Source: Nitrospirota bacterium
GTDB lineage: Bacteria; Nitrospirota; Thermodesulfovibrionia; UBA6902
NCBI GenBank assembly: GCA_016207885.1
Contig: JACQZE010000031.1
Coordinates: forward strand, 1-41,549
Direction of reading: 5' to 3'
DNA length: 41,549 bases
In this document: piece by piece, positions 32,099 through 41,111 of the stretch
How positions within the stretch are numbered: position 1 is the stretch's first letter
How the letters are laid out: every line of letters begins with the position of its first letter
Program-made: the position numbers and the translations under genes
Notes under the pieces: generated by a model
Database searches by the model: none
Told to the model about the DNA's origin: nothing
Seen by the model: only the letters and a program-made list of their open reading frames with translations

Positions 32099-33562
32099 TT
32101 ATTTGTACTTCTCCTGGAACTCTTTCTGCCTCTTTAAGCGCTCAGCCTTGGCTGCGGGGTCTTCCTTGCCTATTGACCAATTGTGATTAGCGTCATTCTG
32201 AACCTCTGTGAGCATCTTCTCAAGTTCGCCTGCAAGTTTTACCGCCTCCGGATTACTGCTCTCCTTACCCATGGCTATTACTTCTTTTAACTCCGGGACA
32301 TACTCGCCGTACCAGTTTCTCGCAAGGTCATAGTTGCCATGCCATTGTGTATAATCAGGGGCCTGCATAGAAGCGGCCTGACGGACCCTGCGTCCCTCAT
32401 GGTGCCACAGCTCGAACCATGTGTAATCTATCTTCTGCGCGAAGTTGGCGTACTCAGCGCCTTTTACAGCCTTGAGCACTTCAGTCGCCTTATTAAAGAG
32501 CTTCTCGCCCGGCTTTGCCCACTTTTCACTGTAGAGCTGGAGCTGCCCTTCATACTGGGTATAAAATGCCTCGACAAAGTTTTCGTTATGGCACGCGACG
32601 CAGACCTTGACCATATTGTCTTTTCTCATATCGCTTGTGACAGAAGCGGATGCCAGCCCCCACTTCTTATCAGTCTCATGAGAAAGCTTAAGCTGCGGCG
32701 GGCGGTTGTTCCATTTTATGCGCAGCCCTACATTGTGTGTGACAGGCATATCAGGTGTAGCTGATATATGGCATGTCGCGCAGGTCGGAGCTGCTGAGTA
32801 GTCCTCGCCGACAACCCATTTGTTGGATTCAAGGTTCATCCTGTCCTTGTTAGCATAGTAATTGATGCCGTGTTTGGACTCCTGATAGATCTCGATCTGC
32901 GGGTGGTCAGGCCCTAAATGGCACCTGCCGCAGTTCTCAGGCTGGCGCGCCTGTGCTACAGAAAACTCATGCCTTTGATGACATGCTGTGCAGCTTCCCT
33001 CAGAACCGTCAGGGTTCACCCTGCCTATTCCTGTATTAGGCCATGTCGCAGGGTCAAGTGTTCCGTTCTTATTTACCTTAACAACAGAGCCGTGGCACTG
33101 CCAGCAGCCGTTGACAGCAGCCGCGGATACGCCGTCAGGGAACCCTTCTGTCTTCATGCCGCGGTTTCCCTCAACGACCTCGGCAAGCGTATTATCCAGA
33201 GAGCCCATTATACGGCCGGCTTTTGAATGATGGGAATTCATAAACTCGTCCGCCTCGTTCTCATGACAATTCTTGCAGTCAAGAGGTGAAACGATAATAG
33301 CGATCAGATGGCCCTCGTGCTCAAATGCATCCGCGTCGCCCTTATTTGCCTGGTGGCATTCATAGCATCCGACATTGGCGCGGAAATGCTTGCTATATCC
33401 CCACTGCTGATAAATGTTGATATTGCCCTGGCTGTGACAGCCGATACACTCTTTGCTCTCCTTTGAGAGCTCCTTTGGAATGTTGATCTTTGTTGTTGCG
33501 AACGCGCCTGTTGCGGCAAAAATAAAACATACTGCAATTGCAACGTATAATGCTTTTTTCAT
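32099..33562 (-). CDS. hao: Octahaem c-type cytochrome, hydroxylamine oxidoreductase family
   Basis: This 487-residue periplasmic protein has a signal peptide ending TGAFA and eight CxxCH motifs in order: CIGCH, CYECH, CKNCH, CWQCH, CTACH, CGRCH, CATCH, CVACH. The late block WHHEGRRVRQAASMQAPDYT, then WHGNYDLARNWYGEY, is typical of HAO-family octahaems. A frame opens 27 codons earlier, but ATG 33562 has GGAGG 8 bp before it and gives the signal peptide directly. At under 500 residues, and beside nap genes, it looks like the epsilon-type Hao thought to reduce nitrite or hydroxylamine, rather than the larger ammonia-oxidiser enzyme. Whether the P460 cross-link Tyr is present needs an alignment. 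Confidence 0.88.
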   Translation of the reverse strand: MKKALYVAIAVCFIFAATGAFATTKINIPKELSKESKECIGCHSQGNINIYQQWGYSKHFRANVGCYECHQANKGDADAFEHEGHLIAIIVSPLDCKNCHENEADEFMNSHHSKAGRIMGSLDNTLAEVVEGNRGMKTEGFPDGVSAAAVNGCWQCHGSVVKVNKNGTLDPATWPNTGIGRVNPDGSEGSCTACHQRHEFSVAQARQPENCGRCHLGPDHPQIEIYQESKHGINYYANKDRMNLESNKWVVGEDYSAAPTCATCHISATPDMPVTHNVGLRIKWNNRPPQLKLSHETDKKWGLASASVTSDMRKDNMVKVCVACHNENFVEAFYTQYEGQLQLYSEKWAKPGEKLFNKATEVLKAVKGAEYANFAQKIDYTWFELWHHEGRRVRQAASMQAPDYTQWHGNYDLARNWYGEYVPELKEVIAMGKESSNPEAVKLAGELEKMLTEVQNDANHNWSIGKEDPAAKAERLKRQKEFQEKYK

Positions 33563-33698
33563 TTTCCCCACCTCCATAAAAACTGATTTTACTTCTGAAA
33601 CAGAATCCTGTGACATGCCCTTGCCTCCTTTTTTGATTTTCATCCTTCCTCCAATCCTATTTAATGCCGGTTCATTGATAAATATTCACTTCCCACAC

Positions 33699-33713
33699 TT
33701 TGATGTTATCAAA
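33699..33713. promoter_or_regulatory. Palindrome TTTGAT-GTT-ATCAAA upstream of hao
   Basis: This perfect inverted repeat with a 3-bp centre is 137 bp upstream of the hao ATG and directly downstream (in hao direction) of the half-site array. It looks like an FNR/CRP-family site (TTGATnnnnATCAA) but with a centre one base too short, so either a different regulator or chance. Confidence 0.4.
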
Positions 33714-33719
33714 TACCAA

Positions 33720-33757
33720 TGTAAATATGAGGTTAATCCATGTAAAGAAAATGTTAA
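33720..33757 (-). promoter_or_regulatory. Four-half-site direct-repeat array upstream of hao
   Basis: On the hao strand the half-sites TTAACA, TTTACA, TTAACC, TTTACA start at 33757, 33746, 33736 and 33725, spaced 11, 10 and 11 bp, i.e. on one DNA face. The same arrangement and spacing is found upstream of napA (36423-36460). This is the binding-site style of OmpR-family regulators such as the one encoded next door at 33947-34627. Confidence 0.6.
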
Positions 33758-33946
33758 TTTTTATAGATGTATTGTTCGTATAATGAGCCGTATAGAGTCA
33801 TCTTCTCATACATATTTGTAATGTCAAGATACGGCCGGATGCTTTCGAACTCATACTTATCTGATAGATTATTTTGCTGCCGGAGGGCAACAGACGGGCC
33901 GGTATATGCCGGGTTAACGCGTTAAAAAATTTAAACTCCGGAAGGC

Positions 33947-34627
33947 TTAATCAATGAACCTGTAACCGGCTCCGGGGACTGTGATGATGAATTCAGGGGT
34001 TGACAGGTCTTTCTCAATCTTCTGCCTTAAATGCTGGATATGGACATCTATAACCCTGCTCCAGGAATATATCTGTGTATCCTTCCAGACGCTCTTTCTC
34101 AGTGTCTCACGGCTCAGCACCTCGCCGCGATGGTTTATGAAAAAGCAGAGCAGCTTGTATTCCTTTGGCGTAAGCTCAACCCTTTCGCCTGCCATGGTGA
34201 CGATCTGCTTTTTAAAATCAACCTTGAGTTCACCTATGACAACATTCTCTTTTGAAGGAGGAGCCGTCCTTCTCAGGCAGGCCTTGATCCTTGCCAGAAG
34301 CTCAAGCGTCTCAAACGGCTTGACCATATAGTCATCAGCCCCGCTCTCAAGCCCTATGACCTTGTCAGAGACCTTGTCCCTTGCCGTGAGCATAATTATC
34401 GGGATCTTCGGCGACTCCTTTCTTACCTGACGGCATATCTCAACACCATCGCCGTCAGGAAGCATGACATCAAGAATAATGAGATCAGGCTGAACCGCTG
34501 ATAATATCTCACGCGCCTTTGCCCACGTATCAGCGGCATCAACTTCATAACCATGAAGCTCAAGATTGGCTTTAAGCACCTTCAATATGTCCGCGTCATC
34601 ATCGACGGCAAGTATCCTGTCAGCCAT
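33947..34627 (-). CDS. OmpR-family response regulator
   Basis: This 226-residue two-domain regulator has a receiver (residues 1-120) with DD at 9-10, phospho-acceptor Asp53 in DLIILDVMLPDGDG, MLTARD and VKPFE. An OmpR-type winged helix follows (RVELTPKEYKLLCFFINHRGEVLSRETL, then WSRVIDVHIQHLRQKIE and GAGYRF). Its ATG overlaps the stop of the upstream haem kinase gene by one base (TGATG), so the two form one unit. Likely targets are the matching arrays upstream of hao and napA. Confidence 0.95.
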   Translation of the reverse strand: MADRILAVDDDADILKVLKANLELHGYEVDAADTWAKAREILSAVQPDLIILDVMLPDGDGVEICRQVRKESPKIPIIMLTARDKVSDKVIGLESGADDYMVKPFETLELLARIKACLRRTAPPSKENVVIGELKVDFKKQIVTMAGERVELTPKEYKLLCFFINHRGEVLSRETLRKSVWKDTQIYSWSRVIDVHIQHLRQKIEKDLSTPEFIITVPGAGYRFID

Positions 34628-36282
34628 CAGACACGCTCCCTTCTTGCCGGGATGCTGAAATAGAATGTGCTCCCGCCGCCATCTTTATTATTGTACACGC
34701 CTATCTCTCCCTTATGAGCTTCTATTATACCTTTACATATGGCAAGGCCGAGCCCTGTCCCGCCTTTCCCTCTTTTAGTATAATATTTATCAAATATCCT
34801 CTCTTTCTCATATTCAGCTATTCCCTGGCCCATATCCTTTATATAAGTGGTAACCGGATCACCAGGTGCGGAAACGGTGATCTCTATCTCCGAGTTGCCG
34901 GGGCTGACGCTCAAGGCGTTTGAGATGAGGTTGATAAGCACCTGCCTTATCATATCCTCATCACCAAAGATCACAACATCCGTGGGCACGGCTGCTCTAA
35001 AGGCAACCCCTTTCCTGCCGGCTATCGCATGGAAACCTGTAACGACATCCTTTACAAGAGAAGATATATTGACATCACTGAAATGCAACTCAACAACCCC
35101 GGATTCAATACGCTCAAGGTCAAGGGTGTCATTCACCATCCTTATGAGCCTGTCAGCGTTATTTCTTATAACATTCAGAAAATCAGTTATGTCGTCAATA
35201 TCCGCACCCGGCATGGAGCTCATGGACAGTTTTGACGACAGGTAATCCATCGCCCCTTTTATTGATGTCAAGGGCGTTCTCAGTTCATGCGAGACCTCAG
35301 CTATAAAGTCGGATTTTTTTCTGTTCAGTTCAGTTAATCTGGCGTTTGCCTGCTCAAGGCTCTTTGTGGCAACCCTTACCTTCTCCTCAAGGCCTGTATG
35401 ATATTCCGAGAGCGACCGTGACATATCGACAAAAGACCTGCTCAGAACCTCCAGCTCGTCCCCTGTCCTGATAACAGATGTCTCAGGGCTTCTTCCGCTT
35501 GAAAATTCCCTCATGGACCTGTTCAGTTCACTTACAGGCCTAAGCACCAGCTCCTTCATCATTATGTAAAGCACCGCCATCAGTAAGCTGATAGTAATCA
35601 TACTCGCCAGCACCATGTCCCTCCTTCCTGAACGTATCATGGATAAGGCGTAATCCATAGGAATTGATATGCTTATCGCTCCCCTGACATCCCCGACCTT
35701 GTAATCCTGATGAGCATGGCATTTAAGGCACGACTCCTCGATATAAAGCGGGGCTATGTACCTGTAGTAATGATATGCCCCGATTTTTTCTATCTTGAAT
35801 GAATCCTTCTTCTGCCCGAATTCAAACTCCCGAAGCGCGGCCTTTTCAAAATCATCTGGAGCATTTTCAGGATTCATGAGTTTAAGGCTTGTGATATGAA
35901 ACCAGTAAAGTTCCTTCTCCATCGCATATTTTGAGAGCTCTTTTGTGACCATTGCCGGGCTCTCCTTTACATATCTCCTGCCCGCGCTGTCCACTATCTC
36001 AGGTTCGGTAAGGTAAGGGCTTGATTCTTTCCACGGAACCTTCTCTACAAATATCCCCCCGTGGTCGGCTATCCATTTGCGCGTGATGATGATCTGCCTG
36101 AAGAGGGTCTTGGCCTGCAGGTCAACCTGCTTGATGATAAGCTCCTCATGATTTTTCGTAATGAAATACAGAGAGACCCCCATCGCCAAGGACAAAACAG
36201 CGGCAACTCCGATAATGAATTTCAGGCTGAGGCTTATCCTTAACGCCCTGAACTCAGCGAACAACTGTTTTATTGTATGCAT
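34627..36282 (-). CDS. Sensor histidine kinase with periplasmic haem-c DUF3365 domain
   Basis: This 551-residue kinase has TM1 at 22-41, a periplasmic DUF3365 (Tll0287-like) domain at about 45-215 with CLKCH (185-189) for covalent haem c, TM2 at about 222-242, then HAMP (LRPVSELNRSMREFSSG). A HisKA domain carries the phospho-His332 in FIAEVSHELRTPLTSIKG, and the ATPase domain has NLISNALSVSP, DMGQGIAEYEKERIF and GGTGLGLAICKGIIEAHKG. It should sense a redox or ligand signal such as NO, nitrite or O2 at the haem and phosphorylate the OmpR partner. It is divergent from napA, across a 269-bp region. Confidence 0.94.
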   Translation of the reverse strand: MHTIKQLFAEFRALRISLSLKFIIGVAAVLSLAMGVSLYFITKNHEELIIKQVDLQAKTLFRQIIITRKWIADHGGIFVEKVPWKESSPYLTEPEIVDSAGRRYVKESPAMVTKELSKYAMEKELYWFHITSLKLMNPENAPDDFEKAALREFEFGQKKDSFKIEKIGAYHYYRYIAPLYIEESCLKCHAHQDYKVGDVRGAISISIPMDYALSMIRSGRRDMVLASMITISLLMAVLYIMMKELVLRPVSELNRSMREFSSGRSPETSVIRTGDELEVLSRSFVDMSRSLSEYHTGLEEKVRVATKSLEQANARLTELNRKKSDFIAEVSHELRTPLTSIKGAMDYLSSKLSMSSMPGADIDDITDFLNVIRNNADRLIRMVNDTLDLERIESGVVELHFSDVNISSLVKDVVTGFHAIAGRKGVAFRAAVPTDVVIFGDEDMIRQVLINLISNALSVSPGNSEIEITVSAPGDPVTTYIKDMGQGIAEYEKERIFDKYYTKRGKGGTGLGLAICKGIIEAHKGEIGVYNNKDGGGSTFYFSIPARRERV

Positions 36283-36422
36283 ATGGGGGCGGTTACCTGA
36301 ATCCTTTAACTACATTGTAAGAGCCGCATGGCATCAAGTCAATCGCCTGAAAAAAAGCATGGGTATATTTTTTTTGCAAAGCGGCCCGGATCATGATATA
36401 GAAATTATATAAAAAGCATAAA

Positions 36423-36460
36423 TTTACCTGTTCTTTACATAAATTAACAGACTCCTTACA
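36423..36460 (+). promoter_or_regulatory. Four-half-site direct-repeat array upstream of napA
   Basis: TTTACC (36423), TTTACA (36434), TTAACA (36444) and CTTACA (36455) are spaced 11, 10 and 11 bp. The spacing equals that of the hao array at 33720-33757, and 16 of 18 bases from TTCTTTACAT to TTAAC are identical between the two. The last half-site overlaps the candidate -35 box of napA, as expected for an OmpR-type activator. Confidence 0.6.
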
Positions 36461-36483
36461 AATAAATCTGATATCTTTAATTT
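36455..36483 (+). promoter_or_regulatory. Candidate napA promoter
   Basis: CTTACA (36455-36460), 17 bp, TAATTT (36478-36483). Both boxes are weak against the sigma-70 consensus, which fits an activator-dependent promoter with the -35 covered by the last half-site. The leader to the ATG at 36552 would be about 62 nt and contains GGAGG (36540-36544). Confidence 0.4.
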
Positions 36484-36551
36484 ATAAGATGCCAAATTAT
36501 TTTCCATTCTTGCCAATATAAATTCTTATTCAAAACTGAAGGAGGTATATC

Positions 36552-39323
36552 ATGTTAGTGACCAGAAGGGGCTTTCTGAAAACAACGGCCGCTGTAAGCG
36601 CCGCGACAGCAATAGGCATGGCGGTGCCGGATGAATTAAAGGCGATCGCCAAAGAAACAGAGGCAGGATGGCGATGGGACAAGTCTGTATGCAGGTTCTG
36701 CGGCACAGGCTGCGGCATCATGATTGCGACAAAGGATGACATGATAGTCGCGGTCAAGGGAGACCCTGCCGCGCCTGTAAATATGGGGCTGAACTGCATC
36801 AAGGGTTATTTCAACGCGAAGATCATGTACGGGGCAGACAGGCTCACTGAACCGCTTTTAAGGGTCAACGACAAGGGCGAATTCGATAAAAAAGGAAAGT
36901 TCAAGCCGGTAACGTGGGAAAAGGCATTTGACGAGATGGCAAAACAGTTTAAGAAATATTATGCCGAGCTGGGCCCCACCGGCGTTGCCGTATTCGGCTC
37001 CGGCCAGTATACGATCATGGAAGGCGTTGCCGCGGTCAAATTGATAAAGGGCGGGTTCAGGAGCAACAACATTGATCCAAATGCCCGTCACTGCATGGCG
37101 AGCGCGGTTGCCGCTTTTATGCAGACCTTTGGCATTGACGAGCCTGCGGGAAATTACGACGATATGCACTACGCGGATTCGATAATCCTCTGGGGCGCCA
37201 ACATGGCTGAGATGCACCCCGTGCTCTGGTCAAAGGTTACCGATAGAAAACTGAGCAAACCCGATTGGGTAAAGATCGTCAACATCTCCACATTTGCAAA
37301 CAGGTGCTCAAGCATCTCTGACGTTGAAATAATCATCAAGCCGAGCACAGACCTTGCGATACTGAATTACATTACGCGTGAGATCGTGTATAACCGTCCT
37401 GACGCTATTGACTGGGATTTTGTGAACAAGAACTGTGTCTTTGCAACAGGGCCGGTAGATATCGGATACGGGCTCAGGCCGCAGGTTGATCATAAAAAGT
37501 ATAAACCCGGAGAGCTTGACACAGCCGGAAAAGAGGCCTTTAAAATAATCACAAAGGAAGAGGCGCAGGCGATGCGCGCCCTCGGCATAAAAGAGGGGCA
37601 GAAGATGGAGATGAAGAACGCCAAGACCCCTGACAACCACTGGCTGATCAGCTTTGATGATTTCAAAAAAGGGCTTGAGCCGTATACCCTTGATTTCGTA
37701 GCAGCTCTCGCAAAGGGAGACCCGGACGAATCTCTTGAGGACTTCAAGAAGAAGCTCGTTACGCTTGTTGATCTCTATGCCGCGAAAGAGAGAAAGGTCA
37801 CAAGCTTCTGGACGATGGGCTTTAATCAGCACATCCGGGGAACCTGGGTAAATGAACAGGCTTACACTGTGCATCTGCTTCTTGGCAAACAGTCCCAGCC
37901 CGGCAACAGCGCATTCAGCCTGACAGGACAGCCCAGCGCGTGCGGCACCGCAAGAGAGGTCGGCACCTTTTCGCACAGGCTCCCTTCCGACATGGTCGTC
38001 GCTAATCCAAAGCACAGGGAGATCACGGAAAAGATATGGAAGCTTCCTGAAGGCACATTGAATCCCATACCAGGTTCGCACTATGTGAAGATCATGAGAG
38101 ACCTTGAAGACGGGAAGGTCAAATGGGTATGGGTGCAGGTAAATAATCCCTGGCAGAATACCGCCAATATGAACCACTGGATAACCGCGGCAAGGGAGAT
38201 GGACAACTTCATCGTGGTATCTGAGGCGTATCCCGGGATTTCAGCGAAGGTAGCGGATCTGATTTTGCCGAGCGCCATGATATTTGAGAAATGGGGCGCG
38301 TACGGCAATGCCGAAAGGCGGACTCAGCACTGGCGCCAGCAGGTGACGCCGGTCGGCCAGGCGATGTCAGACACATGGCAGCTGGTTGAATTTTCAAAAC
38401 GATTAACATTGGCTGAAGTATGGAAGGAGCATAAGATCTCACCTGAGGTTACCCTCCCGAATGTATTGGAGAAGGCAAAGGCGATGGGGTATAAAGAGAC
38501 CGACACGCTCTTTGATGTGCTCTTTGCAAACAATGAGGCAAAGACATTTAAGTGGCCTGATCCTGTGGGCAAAGGCTTTTTGAATTCAGAAGCCGCTGGT
38601 GACAAGAGGGATGTTGAAGGATTTAAAGGTTACGGCTTCTTCCTTCAGAAATATCTCTGGGAAGAGTACAGGAAGTTCACTCTTGGCAACGGCCATGACC
38701 TCGCTGACTTTGACACATACCATAAAGTTAGAGGATTGAGATGGCCGGTAGTGGACGGCAAAGAGACATTGTGGAGATTTAATTCCGAGTATGACCCATA
38801 CGCAAAAGCGGCAAACAACGGGCAGTTCGCTTTTTATGGAAAGGCGTTTAAAGAGCTTCCGTCAGGCGACCTGTCAGGGCCGAAAGGGGAAGAGAAGGTC
38901 AAATTCCCGAACAAGGCAAAGATATTTCTGAGGCACTATATTGACCCTGCCGAGATACCTAACAATGAATATCCATTATGGCTCAGCACCGGAAGGGTGC
39001 TTGAACACTGGCACAGCGGCACAATGACGATGCGCGTGCCTGAACTCTACCGTGCGGTTCCTGAGGCGGTCTGTTTTATGAACCCGAAAGACGCGAAGTC
39101 ACACAACGTAAAAGACGGCGACCTCATCTGGGTGGAATCACGAAGGGGGAAGGTAAAGGTGCATGTTGATACAAGGGGGCGGAACAACCCGCCGAGGCGA
39201 TTGATCTTTGTCCCGTGGTTTGACGAGCATGTCCTGATAAACAAGGTGACGCTTGACGCCACCTGCCCGATATCCAAAGAGACTGATTTCAAGAAATGCG
39301 CGGTAAAAATTTATAAGGCGTAA
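36552..39323 (+). CDS. napA: Periplasmic nitrate reductase catalytic subunit NapA
   Basis: This 923-residue molybdenum enzyme reduces nitrate to nitrite in the periplasm. It has a twin-arginine signal (TRRGFLK, then [12 protein letters not shown]), a [4Fe-4S] motif Cys47-x2-Cys50-x3-Cys54-x27-Cys82, and [20 protein letters not shown] with Cys181 as the Mo ligand. The [20 protein letters not shown] block and C-terminal cofactor domain ([16 protein letters not shown]) follow. It is about 90 residues longer than proteobacterial NapA (about 830) and matches the long epsilonproteobacterial form (924-928); extra sequence lies at about residues 300-385. GGAGG precedes the ATG. It heads napA-G-H-B. 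Confidence 0.96.
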   Translation: MLVTRRGFLKTTAAVSAATAIGMAVPDELKAIAKETEAGWRWDKSVCRFCGTGCGIMIATKDDMIVAVKGDPAAPVNMGLNCIKGYFNAKIMYGADRLTEPLLRVNDKGEFDKKGKFKPVTWEKAFDEMAKQFKKYYAELGPTGVAVFGSGQYTIMEGVAAVKLIKGGFRSNNIDPNARHCMASAVAAFMQTFGIDEPAGNYDDMHYADSIILWGANMAEMHPVLWSKVTDRKLSKPDWVKIVNISTFANRCSSISDVEIIIKPSTDLAILNYITREIVYNRPDAIDWDFVNKNCVFATGPVDIGYGLRPQVDHKKYKPGELDTAGKEAFKIITKEEAQAMRALGIKEGQKMEMKNAKTPDNHWLISFDDFKKGLEPYTLDFVAALAKGDPDESLEDFKKKLVTLVDLYAAKERKVTSFWTMGFNQHIRGTWVNEQAYTVHLLLGKQSQPGNSAFSLTGQPSACGTAREVGTFSHRLPSDMVVANPKHREITEKIWKLPEGTLNPIPGSHYVKIMRDLEDGKVKWVWVQVNNPWQNTANMNHWITAAREMDNFIVVSEAYPGISAKVADLILPSAMIFEKWGAYGNAERRTQHWRQQVTPVGQAMSDTWQLVEFSKRLTLAEVWKEHKISPEVTLPNVLEKAKAMGYKETDTLFDVLFANNEAKTFKWPDPVGKGFLNSEAAGDKRDVEGFKGYGFFLQKYLWEEYRKFTLGNGHDLADFDTYHKVRGLRWPVVDGKETLWRFNSEYDPYAKAANNGQFAFYGKAFKELPSGDLSGPKGEEKVKFPNKAKIFLRHYIDPAEIPNNEYPLWLSTGRVLEHWHSGTMTMRVPELYRAVPEAVCFMNPKDAKSHNVKDGDLIWVESRRGKVKVHVDTRGRNNPPRRLIFVPWFDEHVLINKVTLDATCPISKETDFKKCAVKIYKA

Positions 39324-39330
39324 TTCAAAT

Positions 39331-39370
39331 TCCCTCTCCCCTTGCGGGAGAGGGTTAGGGTGAGGGGTAT
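39331..39370 (+). repeat. Dispersed palindromic repeat, copy 4, between napA and napG
   Basis: CCCTCTCCC-CTTGC-GGGAGAGGG is a strong perfect stem followed by TTAGGGTGAGGGGTA. This variant of the hairpin plus G-tract repeat lies 7 bp after the napA stop and 12 bp before the napG start, inside the operon, so it could shape relative expression or mRNA stability. Confidence 0.7.
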
Positions 39371-39381
39371 TTCAATAGAAG

Positions 39382-40170
39382 ATGATGCCTGAAAGAAGAG
39401 ATTTCCTATTAAAGACGATCAAAAGCCTTGGACTCGCAACAGCAGGCGGACTGGTGTGGGGCGGGTTTATTGAAGAAGGCAGGTCAGCGCCTTTGATCTT
39501 GAGGCCGCCCGGCGCAGCGCCTGAAAAGGCATTTCTTGCCTCATGCATAAAATGCGGTATGTGCGTTGAGGCATGCCCTTATGACGCGCTTGCGCTTGCA
39601 AAACCCGGAGATAATAAGCCGGTCGGAACTCCGTATTTTATCCCCAGGGACAATCCGTGCCGGATGTGCAAAGACATACCATGCGTGCCGGCGTGTCCGA
39701 CAGGATCTCTTGATAAGGCATTGGTGAGTGATAAAGTTGAAAACGGAGAAATAAAACTCAACATTGATCTCGCAAGGATGGGGCTCGCGGTCATAGACAG
39801 GGAAACATGCATCGCGTATTCAGGCATCCAGTGTGACGCCTGCTACCGCGCCTGCCCTCTGATGGATAAGGCGGTAACTGTCGAGTATATGAGAAATGTA
39901 CGAACAGGGAAACACGCCATGCTCGCCCCTGTTGTTCACAGTAAAGCCTGCACCGGATGCGGCATGTGCGAAAAGGCGTGCGTAACCAAAAAGGCGTCCA
40001 TATTCGTACTGCCCCTTAAAATCGCCATGGGAGAATCGAGCGAGAGATATGTAAAGGGCTGGGACGAACGCGATGAGGACCGGCTGAAAGATGTCCCTGA
40101 GAAGGTTACAACAGAGACTCCGAGGAGCGAAAAGAAACCTGTGGACTATTTGAATGAGGATGTATTTTGA
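39382..40170 (+). CDS. napG: Quinol dehydrogenase ferredoxin subunit NapG
   Basis: This 262-residue periplasmic Fe-S protein has a twin-arginine signal (PERRDFLLKTIKSLGLATAGG) and four [4Fe-4S] motifs: CIKCGMCVEACP, CRMCKDIPCVPACP, CIAYSGIQCDACYRACP and CTGCGMCEKACV. NapG works with NapH to pass electrons from menaquinol towards NapB/NapA, in place of NapC. The ATG at 39382 or 39385 is equally possible. The roughly 30 residues after the last cluster are charged and variable. Confidence 0.95.
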   Translation: MMPERRDFLLKTIKSLGLATAGGLVWGGFIEEGRSAPLILRPPGAAPEKAFLASCIKCGMCVEACPYDALALAKPGDNKPVGTPYFIPRDNPCRMCKDIPCVPACPTGSLDKALVSDKVENGEIKLNIDLARMGLAVIDRETCIAYSGIQCDACYRACPLMDKAVTVEYMRNVRTGKHAMLAPVVHSKACTGCGMCEKACVTKKASIFVLPLKIAMGESSERYVKGWDERDEDRLKDVPEKVTTETPRSEKKPVDYLNEDVF

Positions 40171-40192
40171 ACATGAAAAATTACTTTAAAAA

Positions 40193-40272
40193 AATCTCCC
40201 CTTGCCCCTCTTTTACAAAGAGGGGATTCAAACAAGTCCCCCTTTGAAAAAGGGGGATGTAGGGGGATTTTT
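40193..40272 (+). repeat. Two dispersed palindromic repeats between napG and napH
   Basis: One copy, in opposite orientation (40193-40230), has CCCCTCTTTTACAAAGAGGGG; the second (40236-40272) has CCCCCTTTGAAAAAGGGGG and matches the 1312-1348 copy nearly base for base. They fill most of the 120-bp gap between napG and napH. Confidence 0.8.
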
Positions 40273-40290
40273 AGATGAATTTATTCTCAG

Positions 40291-41097
40291 ATGAAAAAAT
40301 ATAAATACCTCATAGCGCGACGGATTACACAGTCAACGGTGCTCTTCCTCTTTTTCGCCGGCAACGCCTTCGGATGGAAAATCCTGAGAGGCAACCTTAG
40401 CTCAGCAAAGGTCTTTGACGTCATCAGCCTGTCTGATCCCTTTGCGGTTTTGCAGAGTTTTTCAGCAGGCGCTTCTGTTACAAAGGACGCGTTATTCGGC
40501 GCATTCATTATCTTCTTGTTTTACGCAGTGCTCGGGGGAAGGGTCTTTTGCGGCTGGGTATGTCCCATAAACATGATAACGGATGCGGCCAATAAACTCA
40601 GAAACTATTTCCAGCTTGACGAGGTCTGGAAATCCTGGGACATAAGGAGAAGCATCAGGTATTGGGCAATGGGATTATCGGTAGTATTGTCAATGATCCT
40701 CGGGGTTGCTGCCTTTGAATGGATAAGCCCTATAGGGATGCTGCACAGGGGTGTCATTTACGGGATCGGTCCTGGATGGGCATTTGTGCTGACTGTATTT
40801 TTCTTTGACCTTTTTGCGGTAAAGAACGGGTTCTGCGGGCATCTATGTCCCCTCGGCGGCTTTTATTCGCTTGCCGGACGCTTCGGATTTTTGCGGATCG
40901 GATATGACAGGGACAAATGCACATCATGCATGAAGTGTGTTGATATCTGTCCTGAAAAACAGGTCCTGCACATGGTCGGCAGGCAGAGCGGGGCCGTGAT
41001 TTCAGGAGAGTGCATCAACTGCGGAAGGTGCGTTGAGGTATGCGATGATGACGCTGTGAATTTCAGCAATATATATTCAAAATATATTTATAAATAA
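40291..41097 (+). CDS. napH: Quinol dehydrogenase membrane subunit NapH
   Basis: This 268-residue protein has four hydrophobic helices (about residues 13-25, 65-80, 125-145 and 165-185), with the paired CGWVCPINM and CGHLCPLGG motifs on the cytoplasmic or membrane side. Two C-terminal [4Fe-4S] clusters follow (CTSCMKCVDICP and CINCGRCVEVC). NapH oxidises menaquinol and passes electrons to NapG. No napC is visible, so NapGH is the likely quinol route. It ends 14 bp before napB and probably shares its mRNA. Confidence 0.95.
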   Translation: MKKYKYLIARRITQSTVLFLFFAGNAFGWKILRGNLSSAKVFDVISLSDPFAVLQSFSAGASVTKDALFGAFIIFLFYAVLGGRVFCGWVCPINMITDAANKLRNYFQLDEVWKSWDIRRSIRYWAMGLSVVLSMILGVAAFEWISPIGMLHRGVIYGIGPGWAFVLTVFFFDLFAVKNGFCGHLCPLGGFYSLAGRFGFLRIGYDRDKCTSCMKCVDICPEKQVLHMVGRQSGAVISGECINCGRCVEVCDDDAVNFSNIYSKYIYK

Positions 41098-41111
41098 AAA
41101 AGGAGGATGTT

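Larger units (their letters stand above)
33563..33946. other. 384-bp regulatory region upstream of hao
   Basis: No gene is seen here. Nearest hao it holds the ribosome site (33571-33575). Further out lie the perfect palindrome at 33699-33713 and the four-half-site array at 33720-33757. The rest, 33760-33946, is a spacer running to the response regulator stop and shows nothing I can assign. Confidence 0.6.

Noticed and set aside
37308-38177. A 289-codon open frame antisense to napA
   Set aside because: It has an odd Cys- and His-rich product with no recognisable domain, lies wholly within a conserved NapA frame, and has no upstream signals; it is a shadow of the GC-rich third codon positions.
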